This document shows, piece after piece, positions 50,745 to 60,323 of a DNA stretch of 64,000 nt; position 1 is the first letter of the stretch, and each line of letters starts with the position of its first letter. Source of the DNA: Paenibacillus lycopersici. GTDB lineage: Bacteria > Bacillota > Bacilli > Paenibacillales > Paenibacillaceae. A program made the position numbers and the translations under genes. Under the pieces are notes generated by a model. It was not told the origin of the DNA. It searched no databases and saw nothing but the letters and a program-made list of their open reading frames with translations. The stretch spans positions 389,001 through 453,000 of the forward strand of contig NZ_CP048209.1 in NCBI RefSeq assembly GCF_010119935.1, written 5' to 3'.

Positions 50745-52850
50745 CTAGTTCGACCACCAGCGCTTGAACTGCTTCCACCAGCCCTTCGTCTGCGCGGCCT
50801 TCGCGTCGCCGTCGCCGTTCGCGGATGCGGCCGTGTCGCCGTGCGCGCCGCATACCTCCACCGGCTGAGTGCCGCTGACGAACGATTCCAGCCGCCGGTT
50901 CGGGCAGGATTTGCCGGCCAGCTTGCCGCTCTCGGGATCGACGTAGACGGAGACGACGCCGTCCGGCAGCGGGAAGATCTTCGGCGGCACCGCGGACAGC
51001 GCCTTCTCCGTGTAGGAGGCGAAGATCGGCGCCGCGCGGTGCGCTTCCACCGGGGCCAGCTTGCGCCCCTTGTCGTAGCCGACCCAGACCGCCGTGGCCA
51101 GCTCGGGCGTGTAGCCGACGAGCCAGGCGTCGGTCGCGGTCGTGCCGGTCTTGCCGGCGACGGGCCGCTTGATCGTCGCCGAGACGCGGTTGCCGGTGCC
51201 GCCCGCGTCGAAGACGCTCTCCATCAGGCTCGTCAGCACGTAGGCATGCGCCGCGTCGACGACGGCGGTCTGCGCCGGCTTCGCCTCGTAGATTACTTCC
51301 CCTTTGCTGTCCTCGATGCGCAGGATCGCCGTCGGCTCCACGCGGACGCCGCCGTTGGCGAACGTGCCGAAGGCGGATGCCATCTCGAACGGACTGACGG
51401 GGAACGTCCCGAGCGCGAGCGACGGCACCGGCTTCATCAAGCTGTCGATGCCGAGCTTGCGCGCCATATCGATGACGTTCGCGGGTCCGACCTTCATGAT
51501 GGCGTTGACCGCGTAGATATTATCGGAGGTCGCGATCGCCTGCCGCATGTCGATGAGACCGTTCGTGTATTGGTTGTTATAGTTGCTGGGCGCGTACGTC
51601 AGACGGCCGTCGTCGTAGGTGAAGACGGTCGGCGCGCTCTTGAACTGGGACACCGGCGTCAGCGTCCCTTGCTGCAGCGCCGTCAAGTACAGGATCGGCT
51701 TGAACGACGATCCCGGCTGCCGCGTCGTCGCGAACACGCGATTGTATTGGTTCGTCTTGTAATTGCGCCCGCCGACCATCGCCTTGATGTAGCCGGTGCG
51801 GGGGTCGATGGAGATAAGCGCGGCCTGCTGCTCGGAGTCCTCCGGGATGCCGGCCGCGACGGCTTCCTCGGCGGCGCGCTGCGCGTCGGGATCCAGCGTC
51901 GTGTAGATGCGGATGCCGCCCTCGTTCAGCAGCCGCTCGTCGATGCCGAGCTTGTCGACCGCGACATACCGGATGTAATCGCGGAAGTAGGGCGCGATGC
52001 CGGTCTGCCTGCTCGAGCCGAGCGGTACGAACTGGAGCATTTCCGCTCCCGCGGCTTTGGCGTCGCTCTGCTGAATGATGCCTTGGTTCGCCATCGTCTG
52101 CAGAATCGTCCGCTGCCGGTCTTTCGCGTTCTTCATGTCCATGTAGGGCGAATAGTACTTGGGCCCTTTCGGAATGCCGGCGAGCATGGCGCTCTCCGCC
52201 AGCGTCAGCTCGGAGGCGTGCTTGCCGTAATAGAGCTCCGACGCGGCCTCCGCGCCGTAGGCGCCGTGGCCGTAATAGATTTGGTTCAAATACATGGACA
52301 GGATCTCGTCCTTGGAGTAGTGCATCTCCAGCTGAACCGTGTACATCGCTTCCTTCAGCTTGCGCGACCATGTCCGCTCGTGCGTGAGGTACAGATTCCG
52401 CGCGAGCTGCTGGGTCAGCGTGCTGGCCCCCTGCTGCCGCGAGAAGTGCTCCAGGTTGACGAGCGCGGCGCGGGCCATGCCTTTCAGGTCGAAACCGAGA
52501 TGATCGTAGAAGCGCTGATCCTCGATCGCCAGCGTCGCCTCGACGAGATACGGCGAGATGTTCTTCAGCGGCACCGACTGCCGGTTCTCCCCGGCATGGA
52601 ACGTGTCCATGATTTGCCCTCTCGCGTCGAGCATTTGCGACGTTTGGCTGACCGAAGAAGCGGGCAGCGCCTGCACCCGCAAGTAATATAAGAAGCCGAA
52701 GGCCGCCATGAACAGAACGAGCAGCATGCCGCCTGCATAGATCAGCCCTCTGCGCAGCCTGCGAAGCAGCGGCATCCACCGCTCGGCCCAAACGGCGAGA
52801 GGCAGCCCGCGTTTACCGCCGCCGCCCCGCCTGAAATGATACCAGCCCAT
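50745..52850 (-). CDS. pbpG: Bifunctional class A penicillin-binding protein (PbpG-like)
   Basis: A 701-residue peptidoglycan synthase. A single membrane anchor lies near residues 35-60. The GT51 glycosyltransferase follows with EDQRFYDHLGFDLKGM and GASTLTQQLARNLYL. The transpeptidase has the SxxK motif in PGSSFKP, SDN in TSDNIYA and KTG in GKTGTTATDAW. The tail is short and polar. The start at 52850 is chosen for GAGGAGG eight bases upstream; a longer TTG frame is less likely. Position next to speE-speB matches B. subtilis ywhE/pbpG, a sporulation-linked PBP. The symbol rests on this synteny. Confidence 0.9.
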   Translation of the reverse strand: MGWYHFRRGGGGKRGLPLAVWAERWMPLLRRLRRGLIYAGGMLLVLFMAAFGFLYYLRVQALPASSVSQTSQMLDARGQIMDTFHAGENRQSVPLKNISPYLVEATLAIEDQRFYDHLGFDLKGMARAALVNLEHFSRQQGASTLTQQLARNLYLTHERTWSRKLKEAMYTVQLEMHYSKDEILSMYLNQIYYGHGAYGAEAASELYYGKHASELTLAESAMLAGIPKGPKYYSPYMDMKNAKDRQRTILQTMANQGIIQQSDAKAAGAEMLQFVPLGSSRQTGIAPYFRDYIRYVAVDKLGIDERLLNEGGIRIYTTLDPDAQRAAEEAVAAGIPEDSEQQAALISIDPRTGYIKAMVGGRNYKTNQYNRVFATTRQPGSSFKPILYLTALQQGTLTPVSQFKSAPTVFTYDDGRLTYAPSNYNNQYTNGLIDMRQAIATSDNIYAVNAIMKVGPANVIDMARKLGIDSLMKPVPSLALGTFPVSPFEMASAFGTFANGGVRVEPTAILRIEDSKGEVIYEAKPAQTAVVDAAHAYVLTSLMESVFDAGGTGNRVSATIKRPVAGKTGTTATDAWLVGYTPELATAVWVGYDKGRKLAPVEAHRAAPIFASYTEKALSAVPPKIFPLPDGVVSVYVDPESGKLAGKSCPNRRLESFVSGTQPVEVCGAHGDTAASANGDGDAKAAQTKGWWKQFKRWWSN

Positions 52851-52966
52851 CCCTGATGCCTCCTCGTAGTTACCATCGCTATCCAATTAGTATGGAAAAC
52901 ATAGCGGCATGCTATTCAAACGGGACGAAGCGGGGTATGAAATTTTTGTGCGGGAATGGCAGACGG

Positions 52967-52994
52967 TTGCTTTTTCTCCCCGTTAACTTATAAT
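52967..52994 (+). promoter_or_regulatory. speE promoter
   Basis: TTGCTT (52967-52972), 16 bp, TATAAT (52989-52994). The same boxes and spacing recur before the argS T-box at 56040-56067. Confidence 0.75.
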
Positions 52995-53061
52995 ACAGAT
53001 TGAAACATTTGACCCTATGAAACAAGGCAACCATACATACAGAGAAAGCAGGGATTAACCG

Positions 53062-53889
53062 ATGGAGTTGTGGTTCACGGAGAAGCAAACCCCGACATAC
53101 GGCATCACGGCCAAAATCAAAGAAACGTACGTAAGCGAGCAGACGGAGTTCCAGAAGCTCGATATGATCGAAACCGAAGAGTTCGGCACGATGCTCGTGC
53201 TGGACGGCATGGTCATGACGACCGACAAGGACGAGTTCGTCTACCATGAAATGGTGGCGCATCCCGTGCTCTACACGCACCCGAATCCGAAGAAGGTGCT
53301 CGTCGTAGGCGGCGGCGACGGCGGCGTGATCCGCGAAATCCTGAAGCACCCGAGCGTGGAGAAAGCGGTTCTTGTCGACATCGACGGCAAGGTCATCGAA
53401 TATTCCAAGAAATATCTGCCGAACATCGCTTGCGGCCTGGACGACCCGCGCGTCGAAGTGATCGTCAACGACGGCTTCATGCATATCCATGACCATAAGA
53501 ACGAATACGACGTCGTCATGGTCGACTCGACGGAGCCGGTAGGCCCGGCGGTCAACCTGTTCACGCGCGGCTTCTACCAAGGCATCTACGACTCGCTGAA
53601 GGAAGACGGCATCTTCGTGGCGCAGACGGACAACCCTTGGTTCACGCCGGATCTGATCGCCAACGTCAACCGCGACGTGAAGGAAGTGTTCCCGATCGTG
53701 CGCGTGTTCTGGGCGAACGTGCCGACGTACCCGAGCGGCCTGTGGACGTTCACGATGGGCAGCAAGAAGTACGATCCGCTCGAGGTCGACGAGTCCGGCA
53801 TCCCTGAGATCGATACCAAATACTACTCTCCGCGTCTCCACAAAGCGGCGTTCGTGCTGCCGAAATTTGTAGAAGACCTCGTGAAGTAA
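53062..53889 (+). CDS. speE: Spermidine synthase
   Basis: A 275-residue aminopropyltransferase making spermidine from putrescine and decarboxylated SAM. Family signature [20 protein letters not shown] holds the nucleotide-binding glycine loop. The Asp residues of the active site lie in [16 protein letters not shown] and [12 protein letters not shown]. The N-terminus [20 protein letters not shown] is the usual beta domain. It is co-transcribed with speB 34 nt downstream, as in B. subtilis. Confidence 0.97.
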   Translation: MELWFTEKQTPTYGITAKIKETYVSEQTEFQKLDMIETEEFGTMLVLDGMVMTTDKDEFVYHEMVAHPVLYTHPNPKKVLVVGGGDGGVIREILKHPSVEKAVLVDIDGKVIEYSKKYLPNIACGLDDPRVEVIVNDGFMHIHDHKNEYDVVMVDSTEPVGPAVNLFTRGFYQGIYDSLKEDGIFVAQTDNPWFTPDLIANVNRDVKEVFPIVRVFWANVPTYPSGLWTFTMGSKKYDPLEVDESGIPEIDTKYYSPRLHKAAFVLPKFVEDLVK

Positions 53890-53923
53890 GCAGACGAAGC
53901 GGAAGAGAGGAACCCAACCGACC

Positions 53924-54793
53924 ATGAAACTAGATCAGAAATATTCCGGCAACGTCTTCATTCTAAGCTCGGAAGACTATCAATCGTCCAAAGCGGTCAT
54001 TTACGGCATGCCGATGGACTTTACCGTATCGTTCCGCCCGGGCTCGCGCTTCGGCCCTCCGCGCATCCGCGAGGTGTCCATCGGCCTGGAAGAGTACAGC
54101 CCTTACCTGGACCGCAGCCTTGAAGACATCGTCTATTTCGATGCCGGCGACCTGCTGCTGCCGTTCGGCAACGCGGCGCGCTCGCTCGACATCATCGGCG
54201 AATTCGTCTCCGGCGTGCTGGCCGACGGCAAAATGCCGATCGGCCTCGGCGGCGAGCATCTGTGCTCGTGGCCGATTTTCCAAGAGGTGTACAAGAAGTA
54301 TCCGGACATGGCGATCATCCATTTCGACGCCCATGCCGACCTGCGCGAGCAGTACGAAGGCGAGCCGCTCTCGCACTCCACGCCGCTGCGCAAAGCGGCC
54401 CATCTGATCGGCGGCAAGAACGTGTACCAGTTCGGCATCCGTTCCGGTTCGCGCGAAGAGTGGCAGTTTGCCCGCGAGAACATCCATTTCTATCCGTTCG
54501 AAGTGCTGGAGCCGCTGAAGAAGGTGCTTCCGGAGCTGGCCGGCCGTCCCGTCTATCTGACGATCGACATCGACGTGCTGGATCCGTCCGCGGCACCGGG
54601 CACGGGTACGGCGGAAGCCGGCGGCATCACGTCCAAGGAGCTGATCGACGCGGTTCACGCGATCGCGCGCTCCGGCGTGAACGTCATCGGCTGCGACCTC
54701 GTCGAAGTCGCGCCGGCCTACGATCCGACCGAACAAACGCAGATCGTCGCGGCGAAGGTCATCCGCGAAATGCTGCTTGGCTTCATTAAGTAA
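53924..54793 (+). CDS. speB: Agmatinase
   Basis: A 289-residue ureohydrolase that splits agmatine to putrescine and urea, feeding the upstream spermidine synthase. The two-manganese site is visible in LGGEHLCSWP, FDAHADLREQYEG and TIDIDVLDPSAAPGTGT. The short N-terminus and MDFTVSFRPGSRFGPPRIRE match bacterial agmatinases rather than arginases. Second gene of the speE-speB operon, closed by a terminator. Confidence 0.96.
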   Translation: MKLDQKYSGNVFILSSEDYQSSKAVIYGMPMDFTVSFRPGSRFGPPRIREVSIGLEEYSPYLDRSLEDIVYFDAGDLLLPFGNAARSLDIIGEFVSGVLADGKMPIGLGGEHLCSWPIFQEVYKKYPDMAIIHFDAHADLREQYEGEPLSHSTPLRKAAHLIGGKNVYQFGIRSGSREEWQFARENIHFYPFEVLEPLKKVLPELAGRPVYLTIDIDVLDPSAAPGTGTAEAGGITSKELIDAVHAIARSGVNVIGCDLVEVAPAYDPTEQTQIVAAKVIREMLLGFIK

Positions 54794-54803
54794 CATCGCG
54801 AAT

Positions 54804-54842
54804 CGCCGCCGTCGTGCTTCATGCACGGCTGCGGCGTTTTTT
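54804..54842 (+). terminator. Intrinsic terminator of speE-speB
   Basis: CGCCGCCGTCGTGC pairs with GCACGGCTGCGGCG (two mismatches), followed by six T. Confidence 0.85.
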
Positions 54843-55142
54843 GCGCCCGTTTGCGTTCGATTTCGCTCATTTTGCGCGCTTTGCGCTTTATCGATGCGGT
54901 TCCCGCGTCATGAACACGCTCGCTGTCGGGCGCTTCATCGCGATCCGCGATATACGAGCGTCGTCTAGTTTTGTGACCGCCGGCCGTGCCGCGCCGGCGC
55001 GCGCCACATAGAATGGAGCAGAGCGCCTGTTTCCGTTCGAATTCGCCGCGTGTTCCCGAAAGTCGTTCGAACGGCGCTTGGAAGCTTTCTTTTTTGGTCA
55101 TACTGGATACTAGTGTGAGACGATAGAGGGAGGCGCAAGCGC
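54843..55142. other. Intergenic region, nothing supported
   Basis: About 300 bp with many TTTGCGC-like words but no gene, clear promoter or hairpin. GAGGGAGG at its end is the ribosome site of the next gene. Confidence 0.5.
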
Positions 55143-55394
55143 ATGACCATTTTGCCCATACACGAACGCCTTGCGGAGCTGTGGACGATTCGCGGATTCC
55201 GGCATCTGACCGGGGAAGAACAAGCGGATTTCGAGCATTGCCTCGCGGTCAACGCCATGCACGTCAGACAGATCGCCAATTTGCACAACTTGTCCTTGAT
55301 CGCTTCGATGATCGGGGACGTCGAATGGCAGCATGAAATCTGCCAGCGGCTGGAGAAGCTGAGCGGTCTCCCGCCGGGCTCGCCCCAATTGTAA
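55143..55394 (+). CDS. Small conserved protein of unknown function
   Basis: An 83-residue protein with LPIHERLAELWTIRGFRHLT near the N-terminus and NLHNLSLIASMIGDVEWQHE in the second half. The pattern looks like a small all-helical family found in Paenibacillus and Bacillus and in some of their phages (DUF7667-like, from memory). ATG at 55143 follows GAGGGAGG with 9 nt spacing. No operon partner; the next gene has its own ribosome site 130 nt on. Function unknown. Confidence 0.75.
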   Translation: MTILPIHERLAELWTIRGFRHLTGEEQADFEHCLAVNAMHVRQIANLHNLSLIASMIGDVEWQHEICQRLEKLSGLPPGSPQL

Positions 55395-55525
55395 GCGCGG
55401 CTCGGCTGCGGCCGGTGCGCCGGCTTGCGTCGGACAAGCCTACAGTCTATAGCCGGCATTGCGCGCCTGTTGCGCTTAAGCGGGCTCTCCGGTTAAGCTC
55501 GAAGGATAGAGGAGGCGATGCGCCG

Positions 55526-56029
55526 ATGCGCGTACATTCTTTCCCGCCGATGGTCCGCGAAGGCGCGGCGGTTCTCGTCCTTGGCAGTATGCCGGGCCGG
55601 GCGTCCATCGCCGCGAACCAATATTACGGCAATCCGCGCAACCATATGTGGGGAGTGCTCTACGGGCTGTTCGGCCTGGAACCGGACGAGGCGTACGAGG
55701 ATCGGCTTGCGTTCGCGGCTTCGCACGGCATCGCGATGTGGGACGTTATCGAATCCTGCGAGCGGGAAGGCAGCCTGGACGCCAATATCCGCGCGGAGGT
55801 TCCGAACGACCTGCCGGGATTGATCGCGGAATTTCCCGGCATCCGCTGCTTGATCTTCAACGGCACGAAATCGCATGATACGTTCATGAAGTATTTCAAG
55901 ACCCATCCCGCCTTGGCGGAGCTGACGAAGCTGAAGCTGCCGTCGACGAGCCCGATCCCGACGAAGACGATGCGTTCGACCGCCGACCGGATCGAGGCGT
56001 GGCGCGCGCTGCTTCCGTACTTGCGGTGA
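55526..56029 (+). CDS. DNA-deoxyinosine/uracil glycosylase family protein
   Basis: A 167-residue member of the uracil-DNA glycosylase superfamily, closest to the DNA-deoxyinosine glycosylase branch. It has the motif-A region VLGSMPGRASIAANQYYGNP, then NHMWGVLYGLFG. The motif-B region is LPSTSPIPTKT near residue 145. It would excise deaminated or mismatched bases. ATG at 55526 is about nine bases after GAGGAGG; another ATG at 55518 is out of frame. The family's typical length is about 160-170 residues. Confidence 0.88.
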   Translation: MRVHSFPPMVREGAAVLVLGSMPGRASIAANQYYGNPRNHMWGVLYGLFGLEPDEAYEDRLAFAASHGIAMWDVIESCEREGSLDANIRAEVPNDLPGLIAEFPGIRCLIFNGTKSHDTFMKYFKTHPALAELTKLKLPSTSPIPTKTMRSTADRIEAWRALLPYLR

Positions 56030-56039
56030 CAATTGCCGC

Positions 56040-56067
56040 TTGCTTTTTCTGCAAGGTCGCATATAAT
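56040..56067 (+). promoter_or_regulatory. Promoter of the T-box-ywiB-argS operon
   Basis: TTGCTT (56040-56045), 16 bp, TATAAT (56062-56067). The transcript would start about 10 bp before the T-box stem I. Confidence 0.75.
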
Positions 56068-56085
56068 AGGGAAAATAACAGCCAT

Positions 56086-56355
56086 AGACGAAGAACGGGA
56101 CAGTAGCTTGCACAGCGCTGACAGCAGCGAGCCGGGACGGTGGAAGCCGGCGCAGCGGAGCAGGGGAAACGCACCCGGGAGTCGATCGACTGAACCGCGA
56201 TCAGCCTTCACGAGGCAGCCGCGCTAGGCCGGTCCGGTCACGCCGTTATCGTGTTCGAGAGGCGCGCTTCGATCCGTCATGATGCCGGATCGCGCAGCCA
56301 GAAGAGTGGTACCGCGGAATCCAACCTCCGTCTCTTTATTGAGACGGGGGTTTTC
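56086..56355 (+). promoter_or_regulatory. T-box riboswitch, arginine (CGC specifier)
   Basis: The conserved T-box AGAGTGGTACCGCGG is at 56302-56316, with UGGU to pair with the ACCA end of uncharged tRNA. A terminator follows: CCTCCGTCTC (56324-56333) pairs with GAGACGGGGG (56340-56349), then T run. Stem I elements AGACGAAGAACGGGACAGTA and GGTGGAAGCCGG are present. The likely specifier is CGC (56170-56172), directly followed by ACCC as in known T-boxes. That agrees with argS downstream. Low arginyl-tRNA charging should raise expression. Confidence 0.93.
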
Positions 56356-56474
56356 TTGTTCTCCGGAACGATTGCCGCTGCCGGCACGGGGGCTGCCGCA
56401 AGAGCGCGCCGGTTGAAATTAACAGTCCGCCTGCTATAGTGTGAAGTATAACCAAGGACGGGGGGACGAAAGCG

Positions 56475-56924
56475 ATGAACGACAAGGCGCACGTGAGCAT
56501 TGCGCTCGAAAGCGAGATCGACGGCGAAGAGCAGCGTACGGCCGTTGAAGGGGAATGGTACCGCAAGGGCGGCGCGTTCTTCCTGAAATACGCGGAGACC
56601 GAAGGCGGCAGCGAGGTGCGGACCATCGTCCGATGGCGCGATGGCGAGCTCAGCATCACCCGGCGCGGCGCCGTGGAATCGGAGCAGCTGTTCACGACCG
56701 GCGTCCGCCGGAGCGGGCGGTACGAGTCGCGGCATGCGGCGTTCTCGCTGGAGACGGATACGAGCCTGCTGCAGGTCCGGTTCGGGGATGGCTTGAACGT
56801 CGGTCCGGGCGAGGAACGGCGGGAGCCGGAGCTGCCGCTTCTGCTGGAATGGCATTACGGCCTGCTGGTCGGCGGCGAGCCGATCGGCAATTTCAAGATC
56901 CGGCTTCGCGCCGAGGAGAACTGA
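56475..56924 (+). CDS. ywiB: DUF1934 beta-barrel protein (YwiB)
   Basis: A 149-residue protein of the DUF1934/YwiB family, a calycin-like beta barrel of unknown function. Alternating strands are visible: HVSIALESEIDGEEQRTAVE, FFLKYAETEGGSEVRTIVRW and the closing EWHYGLLVGGEPIGNFKIRL. The conserved place upstream of argS in Bacillales supports the name. It follows the T-box, so its level should track arginine supply together with argS 53 nt downstream. GGGGGGAC precedes the ATG. Confidence 0.9.
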   Translation: MNDKAHVSIALESEIDGEEQRTAVEGEWYRKGGAFFLKYAETEGGSEVRTIVRWRDGELSITRRGAVESEQLFTTGVRRSGRYESRHAAFSLETDTSLLQVRFGDGLNVGPGEERREPELPLLLEWHYGLLVGGEPIGNFKIRLRAEEN

Positions 56925-56977
56925 GCCGGACGAGACGAGTCGATCATTTACTATTATACAGGGGGACATGATTCCGA

Positions 56978-58657
56978 ATGAAACCGAATGTAATTGAACA
57001 GCTTCACCAGCAAGTGAGAGACGCGATCGCCGACGCCGCCGTGGCGGCCGGGCTGGCCGCGCGCGAAGACCTGCCGGTGTTCGTGCTGGAAGTGCCGAAG
57101 GACAAGGCGCACGGCGATCTCGCGACGAACGCGGCCATGCAGCTGACGAAGCTGGCAAAGAAGAATCCGCGTCAAGTCGCGGAAGCGATCATCGCCAACC
57201 TGGATACGGCGAAGGCGTCCATCCAGAGCGCGGAAATCGCAGGTCCCGGCTTCATTAACTTCCGCATGGACCGCAGCTACCTGTATCCGGTCGTCGCCCA
57301 GACGGCGGAGCAAGGCGCCGATTATGGCCGCGTCGCCGCCGGCGGCGGACAGCGCGTCCAGGTCGAGTTCGTCAGCGCCAACCCGACCGGCAGTCTCCAT
57401 CTCGGTCATGCCCGCGGCGCGGCGGTAGGCGATGCGCTCTGCAACCTGCTCGATTTTGCAGGCTATGACGTCACGCGCGAATACTACATCAACGACGCCG
57501 GCAACCAGGTTGCCAATCTGGCGCGTTCCATCGAAGCGCGCTACAAGCAGGTGCTGGGGCTGGATGCCGAGATGCCGGAGGACGGCTACCACGGCGAGGA
57601 TATCGTCGGCTTCGCGAAGGAATTGGCCGCGTCCGAAGGCGACCGCCTGTTGTCGCTGTCTGACGAAGAGCGCTTCGCGTTCTTCCGCGATTACGGCCTC
57701 GAGCGCGAGCTGGCGAAGATCAAGCGCGACCTCTCGGAATTCCGCGTCAACTTCGACGTATGGTTCAGCGAAACCTCGCTTTACAAGACGGGCCAAGTCG
57801 AGCAGGCGCTCGAGGCGCTTCGCGAACGCGGCCAAGTCTACGAAGAAGAGGGCGCGACGTGGCTGAACACGATGCCGTACGGCGACGACAAGAACCGCGT
57901 GCTCGTGAAGAATGACGGCTCGTACACGTATTTGACGCCGGACATCGCGTACCACCGCGACAAATACGGACGCGGCTTCGACCGAATGATCAACATCTGG
58001 GGCGCCGACCACCACGGCTACATCCCGCGCGTGAAGGCGGCGATGGAGGCGCTCGGCAACGATCCGCGGAAGCTGGTCGTCCTGATCGCCCAGATGGTCA
58101 GCCTGTTCCAGAACGGCGAGAAGGTCAAAATGTCCAAGCGAACCGGCAAAGCGGTCACGATGGAGGATTTGACGGAGGAAGTCGGCACGGACGCGATCCG
58201 CTACTTCTTCACGATGCGCAGCATGGATTCCCATCTCGATTTCGACATGGATTTGGCCATTTCGACCTCGAACGAGAACCCGGTATTCTACGTCCAGTAC
58301 GCCCATGCGCGGATCTGCAGCATCTTCCGCCAGGCCGAGGAGCAGGGCATTGCCGTGCTGCCGCTTGATCAAGTCGATCTGAGCCAGCTGACGACCGAGC
58401 ATGAATTCGACCTGCTGCGCAAAATCGGCGAGCTGCCGCTTGAAATCGCGGAAGCAGCGTCGCAGTACGCGCCGCACCGCCTGATCCGTTATGTATACGA
58501 GCTGGCGTCGCAGTTCCACAGCTACTACCGCGCGGACCGCGTCATCACCGAGGACGCCGCGCAGACCCAGGCGCGCTTCGCTTTGCTCGGCGCGACGCGC
58601 GTCGCGATCGCGAACGTGCTGAAGCTGGTCGGCGTATCCGCGCCGGAGCGCATGTAA
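56978..58657 (+). CDS. argS: Arginyl-tRNA synthetase
   Basis: A 559-residue class I aminoacyl-tRNA synthetase. It has the Arg-specific N-terminal domain ([17 protein letters not shown]). The HIGH motif is HLGH in [20 protein letters not shown], and the KMSKR motif in [19 protein letters not shown]. The helical anticodon-binding domain (DALR) covers about 440-559. Length matches Bacillus ArgS (556). A T-box with a CGC specifier controls it through the upstream ywiB transcript. ATG follows CAGGGGGAC. Confidence 0.97.
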   Translation: MKPNVIEQLHQQVRDAIADAAVAAGLAAREDLPVFVLEVPKDKAHGDLATNAAMQLTKLAKKNPRQVAEAIIANLDTAKASIQSAEIAGPGFINFRMDRSYLYPVVAQTAEQGADYGRVAAGGGQRVQVEFVSANPTGSLHLGHARGAAVGDALCNLLDFAGYDVTREYYINDAGNQVANLARSIEARYKQVLGLDAEMPEDGYHGEDIVGFAKELAASEGDRLLSLSDEERFAFFRDYGLERELAKIKRDLSEFRVNFDVWFSETSLYKTGQVEQALEALRERGQVYEEEGATWLNTMPYGDDKNRVLVKNDGSYTYLTPDIAYHRDKYGRGFDRMINIWGADHHGYIPRVKAAMEALGNDPRKLVVLIAQMVSLFQNGEKVKMSKRTGKAVTMEDLTEEVGTDAIRYFFTMRSMDSHLDFDMDLAISTSNENPVFYVQYAHARICSIFRQAEEQGIAVLPLDQVDLSQLTTEHEFDLLRKIGELPLEIAEAASQYAPHRLIRYVYELASQFHSYYRADRVITEDAAQTQARFALLGATRVAIANVLKLVGVSAPERM

Positions 58658-58669
58658 GCAAGCGGCGGC

Positions 58670-58705
58670 GGCGGAGCCAAAGGCCGATGAGACGGCCCCT
58701 CCGCC
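58670..58705. terminator. Weak hairpin between argS and the subtilase
   Basis: GGCGGAG / CTCCGCC with inner GGCC pairing, between convergent genes. No T run. Confidence 0.5.
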
Positions 58706-58795
58706 AGCTAAGCTTTCCTTACATCGCGCATCGCATCGCGCGTCAAGCCGACCGCTTGTCCGCCGCAAGCCTAATAACGCTGCGAGGCCGGGAAC

Positions 58796-59929
58796 CTACC
58801 GTTCCACGGCCTGCAGCATGCGCATCACGTCAAGCTCTCCGGTCAGCCGGGGGGCTTTCGTGCCTCTTAAAGGCAGCATGGAGCGCTTGACGACCGCTTT
58901 GATTTCCGTCGGCGACATGCCGGGCCGATACGCCAAGAGCAGCGCGATCGCGCCGCTGACGTGGGAGGTGGCCATCGACGTGCCGCTCATCTCGTTGTAT
59001 TTGCCGCGCAGCCAGGAGGAGAGGATTTTGTCTCCGGGCGCGTAGACGTCAATGTACATGCCGCGATTGCTGAACGGAGCGATGCGCCGCAGCCGGTTGG
59101 TCGCCCCGACCGCGATCGTCTGCGGATATCGGGCGGGATAATCGATCGATTTTCGTTTGCCGTCGTTGCCGGAGGACGCCACGATGATGACGCCGGCGTT
59201 GAACGCGTTGTTGACGGCGGTCAGCAGCGACTTGCTGCGGGTCTTCATGCCGAAGCTCATATTGACGATATCCATGCCGCTGCGCACGCACCAATCGATG
59301 CCGAGCACGATGTCGGACACGAAGGCGCTCCCGTTATGGTCGAAGGCTTTGACCGGATGGACCGTGGCGCGGGGAGCAACGCCGATCATGCCGTGCACCT
59401 GGTTGGCGGCGGCGATCGTTCCGGCGATATGCGTGCCATGGCCGTTATCGTCATGCGGCAGCGTGCCGCGGTTGAGCAGGTTGATGCCGCGTCCAAGCGA
59501 CTGCTTCAAGTCGGGATGGCTGAAATCGACGCCGGTGTCGATGATGCCGACCTTGACGCGGTGACCCGTCGTGGAGCTCCAGGCTTGCGGCGCTCTGATT
59601 TCCTGCACGCCCCACGGAATGCCCTTCTCGCGGGAGGCGGGCTTATGGACGACGGCATGGACGGCTACCTGGGGATCGTTCTCGACCCAGATGCCGCCGG
59701 CAGGAGCGGCAGCCAGCAATTCGCTCGTCACGGGGAGAGAGAAGGCTTCAATGAACGGCAGATGGCGGATGGCGGCCATAGCGTCCGGATCCTTGTCGAA
59801 GTTCGACCATTCCAGCAGGAAGCGCTCATAGTCGCTGTGCTGCCGGAAACGGACGATCCGCCGTTTGGCGGCGGATGCGGCGGGAGACGTCGCGCTATGC
59901 AACAGGCGGAGAATTGCGGATCTGTCCAA
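58796..59929 (-). CDS. S8 family (subtilisin-type) serine protease
   Basis: About 377 residues. A propeptide-like region (KRRIVRFRQHSDYERFLLEW, about residues 20-90) is followed by the catalytic domain. Asp is in VGIIDTGVDFSHPDLK, His in NGHGTHIAGTIAAAN, the oxyanion Asn in VASSGNDG, and Ser in GTSMATSHVSGAIALL. No signal peptide is seen. Start choice is uncertain: TTG at 59929 has GGAGGGG nine bases upstream, while the ATG at 59947 that contains this site lacks its own. It interrupts the conserved argS-rpoE order on the opposite strand. Confidence 0.88.
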   Translation of the reverse strand: MDRSAILRLLHSATSPAASAAKRRIVRFRQHSDYERFLLEWSNFDKDPDAMAAIRHLPFIEAFSLPVTSELLAAAPAGGIWVENDPQVAVHAVVHKPASREKGIPWGVQEIRAPQAWSSTTGHRVKVGIIDTGVDFSHPDLKQSLGRGINLLNRGTLPHDDNGHGTHIAGTIAAANQVHGMIGVAPRATVHPVKAFDHNGSAFVSDIVLGIDWCVRSGMDIVNMSFGMKTRSKSLLTAVNNAFNAGVIIVASSGNDGKRKSIDYPARYPQTIAVGATNRLRRIAPFSNRGMYIDVYAPGDKILSSWLRGKYNEMSGTSMATSHVSGAIALLLAYRPGMSPTEIKAVVKRSMLPLRGTKAPRLTGELDVMRMLQAVER

Positions 59930-60323
59930 ATTTGGCTTCCCCTCCATGGCGAATCATGCTGAAGTATTGTATGAAGGAGGGTAACAAGCTGTATGAGCAA
60001 CTTGCCTTTTTTCGCAGAATTAGGCTGCAAACCGTGTCATTCGCCGTACGGGGACATAGTATAAATCAAGAGTCCATCCGGACTCTTGCCACCGGTGCCG
60101 GCGCTTGCCGCCAATCCGGAAGGATACAGTCGAAGCGAGGGGCTCCCCTTCGCTTTTTCTTTTTTTTAAGCGCGCTGTTTTTTGGAGGAACGCGTCAATT
60201 CCGCCTGTCGCCGTCGTTAGGGGAGGGCGTGCTTGCTTTTTGAGATAAAATAGGTTTTACTATAGTTTGATAATGGATTGCTTGCGAATGGCAGGCAATT
60301 TGACATGAGAGGAAGTGTCCCTA
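59930..60323. other. Intergenic region before rpoE
   Basis: Contains a perfect hairpin AAGAGTCC / GGACTCTT (60069-60088) just after a TATAAA, a structured GC-rich stretch, the orphan terminator below, and AT-rich sequence (60240-60275) that must hold the rpoE promoter. TTGAGA and TATAGT there are only 15 bp apart, so the boxes are uncertain. Confidence 0.45.
60134..60167 (+). terminator. Orphan intrinsic terminator upstream of rpoE
   Basis: AGCGAGGGG pairs with CCCC-T-TCGCT (one bulge) over a two-base loop and is followed by a long T-rich tract. No plus-strand gene lies between argS and here, so it may end a small RNA starting near 60060. Confidence 0.7.

Noticed and set aside
50547..52691. 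Long plus-strand open frame opposite the PBP gene
   Set aside because: Val/Arg/His-rich translation without domains, antisense to a clear class A PBP.
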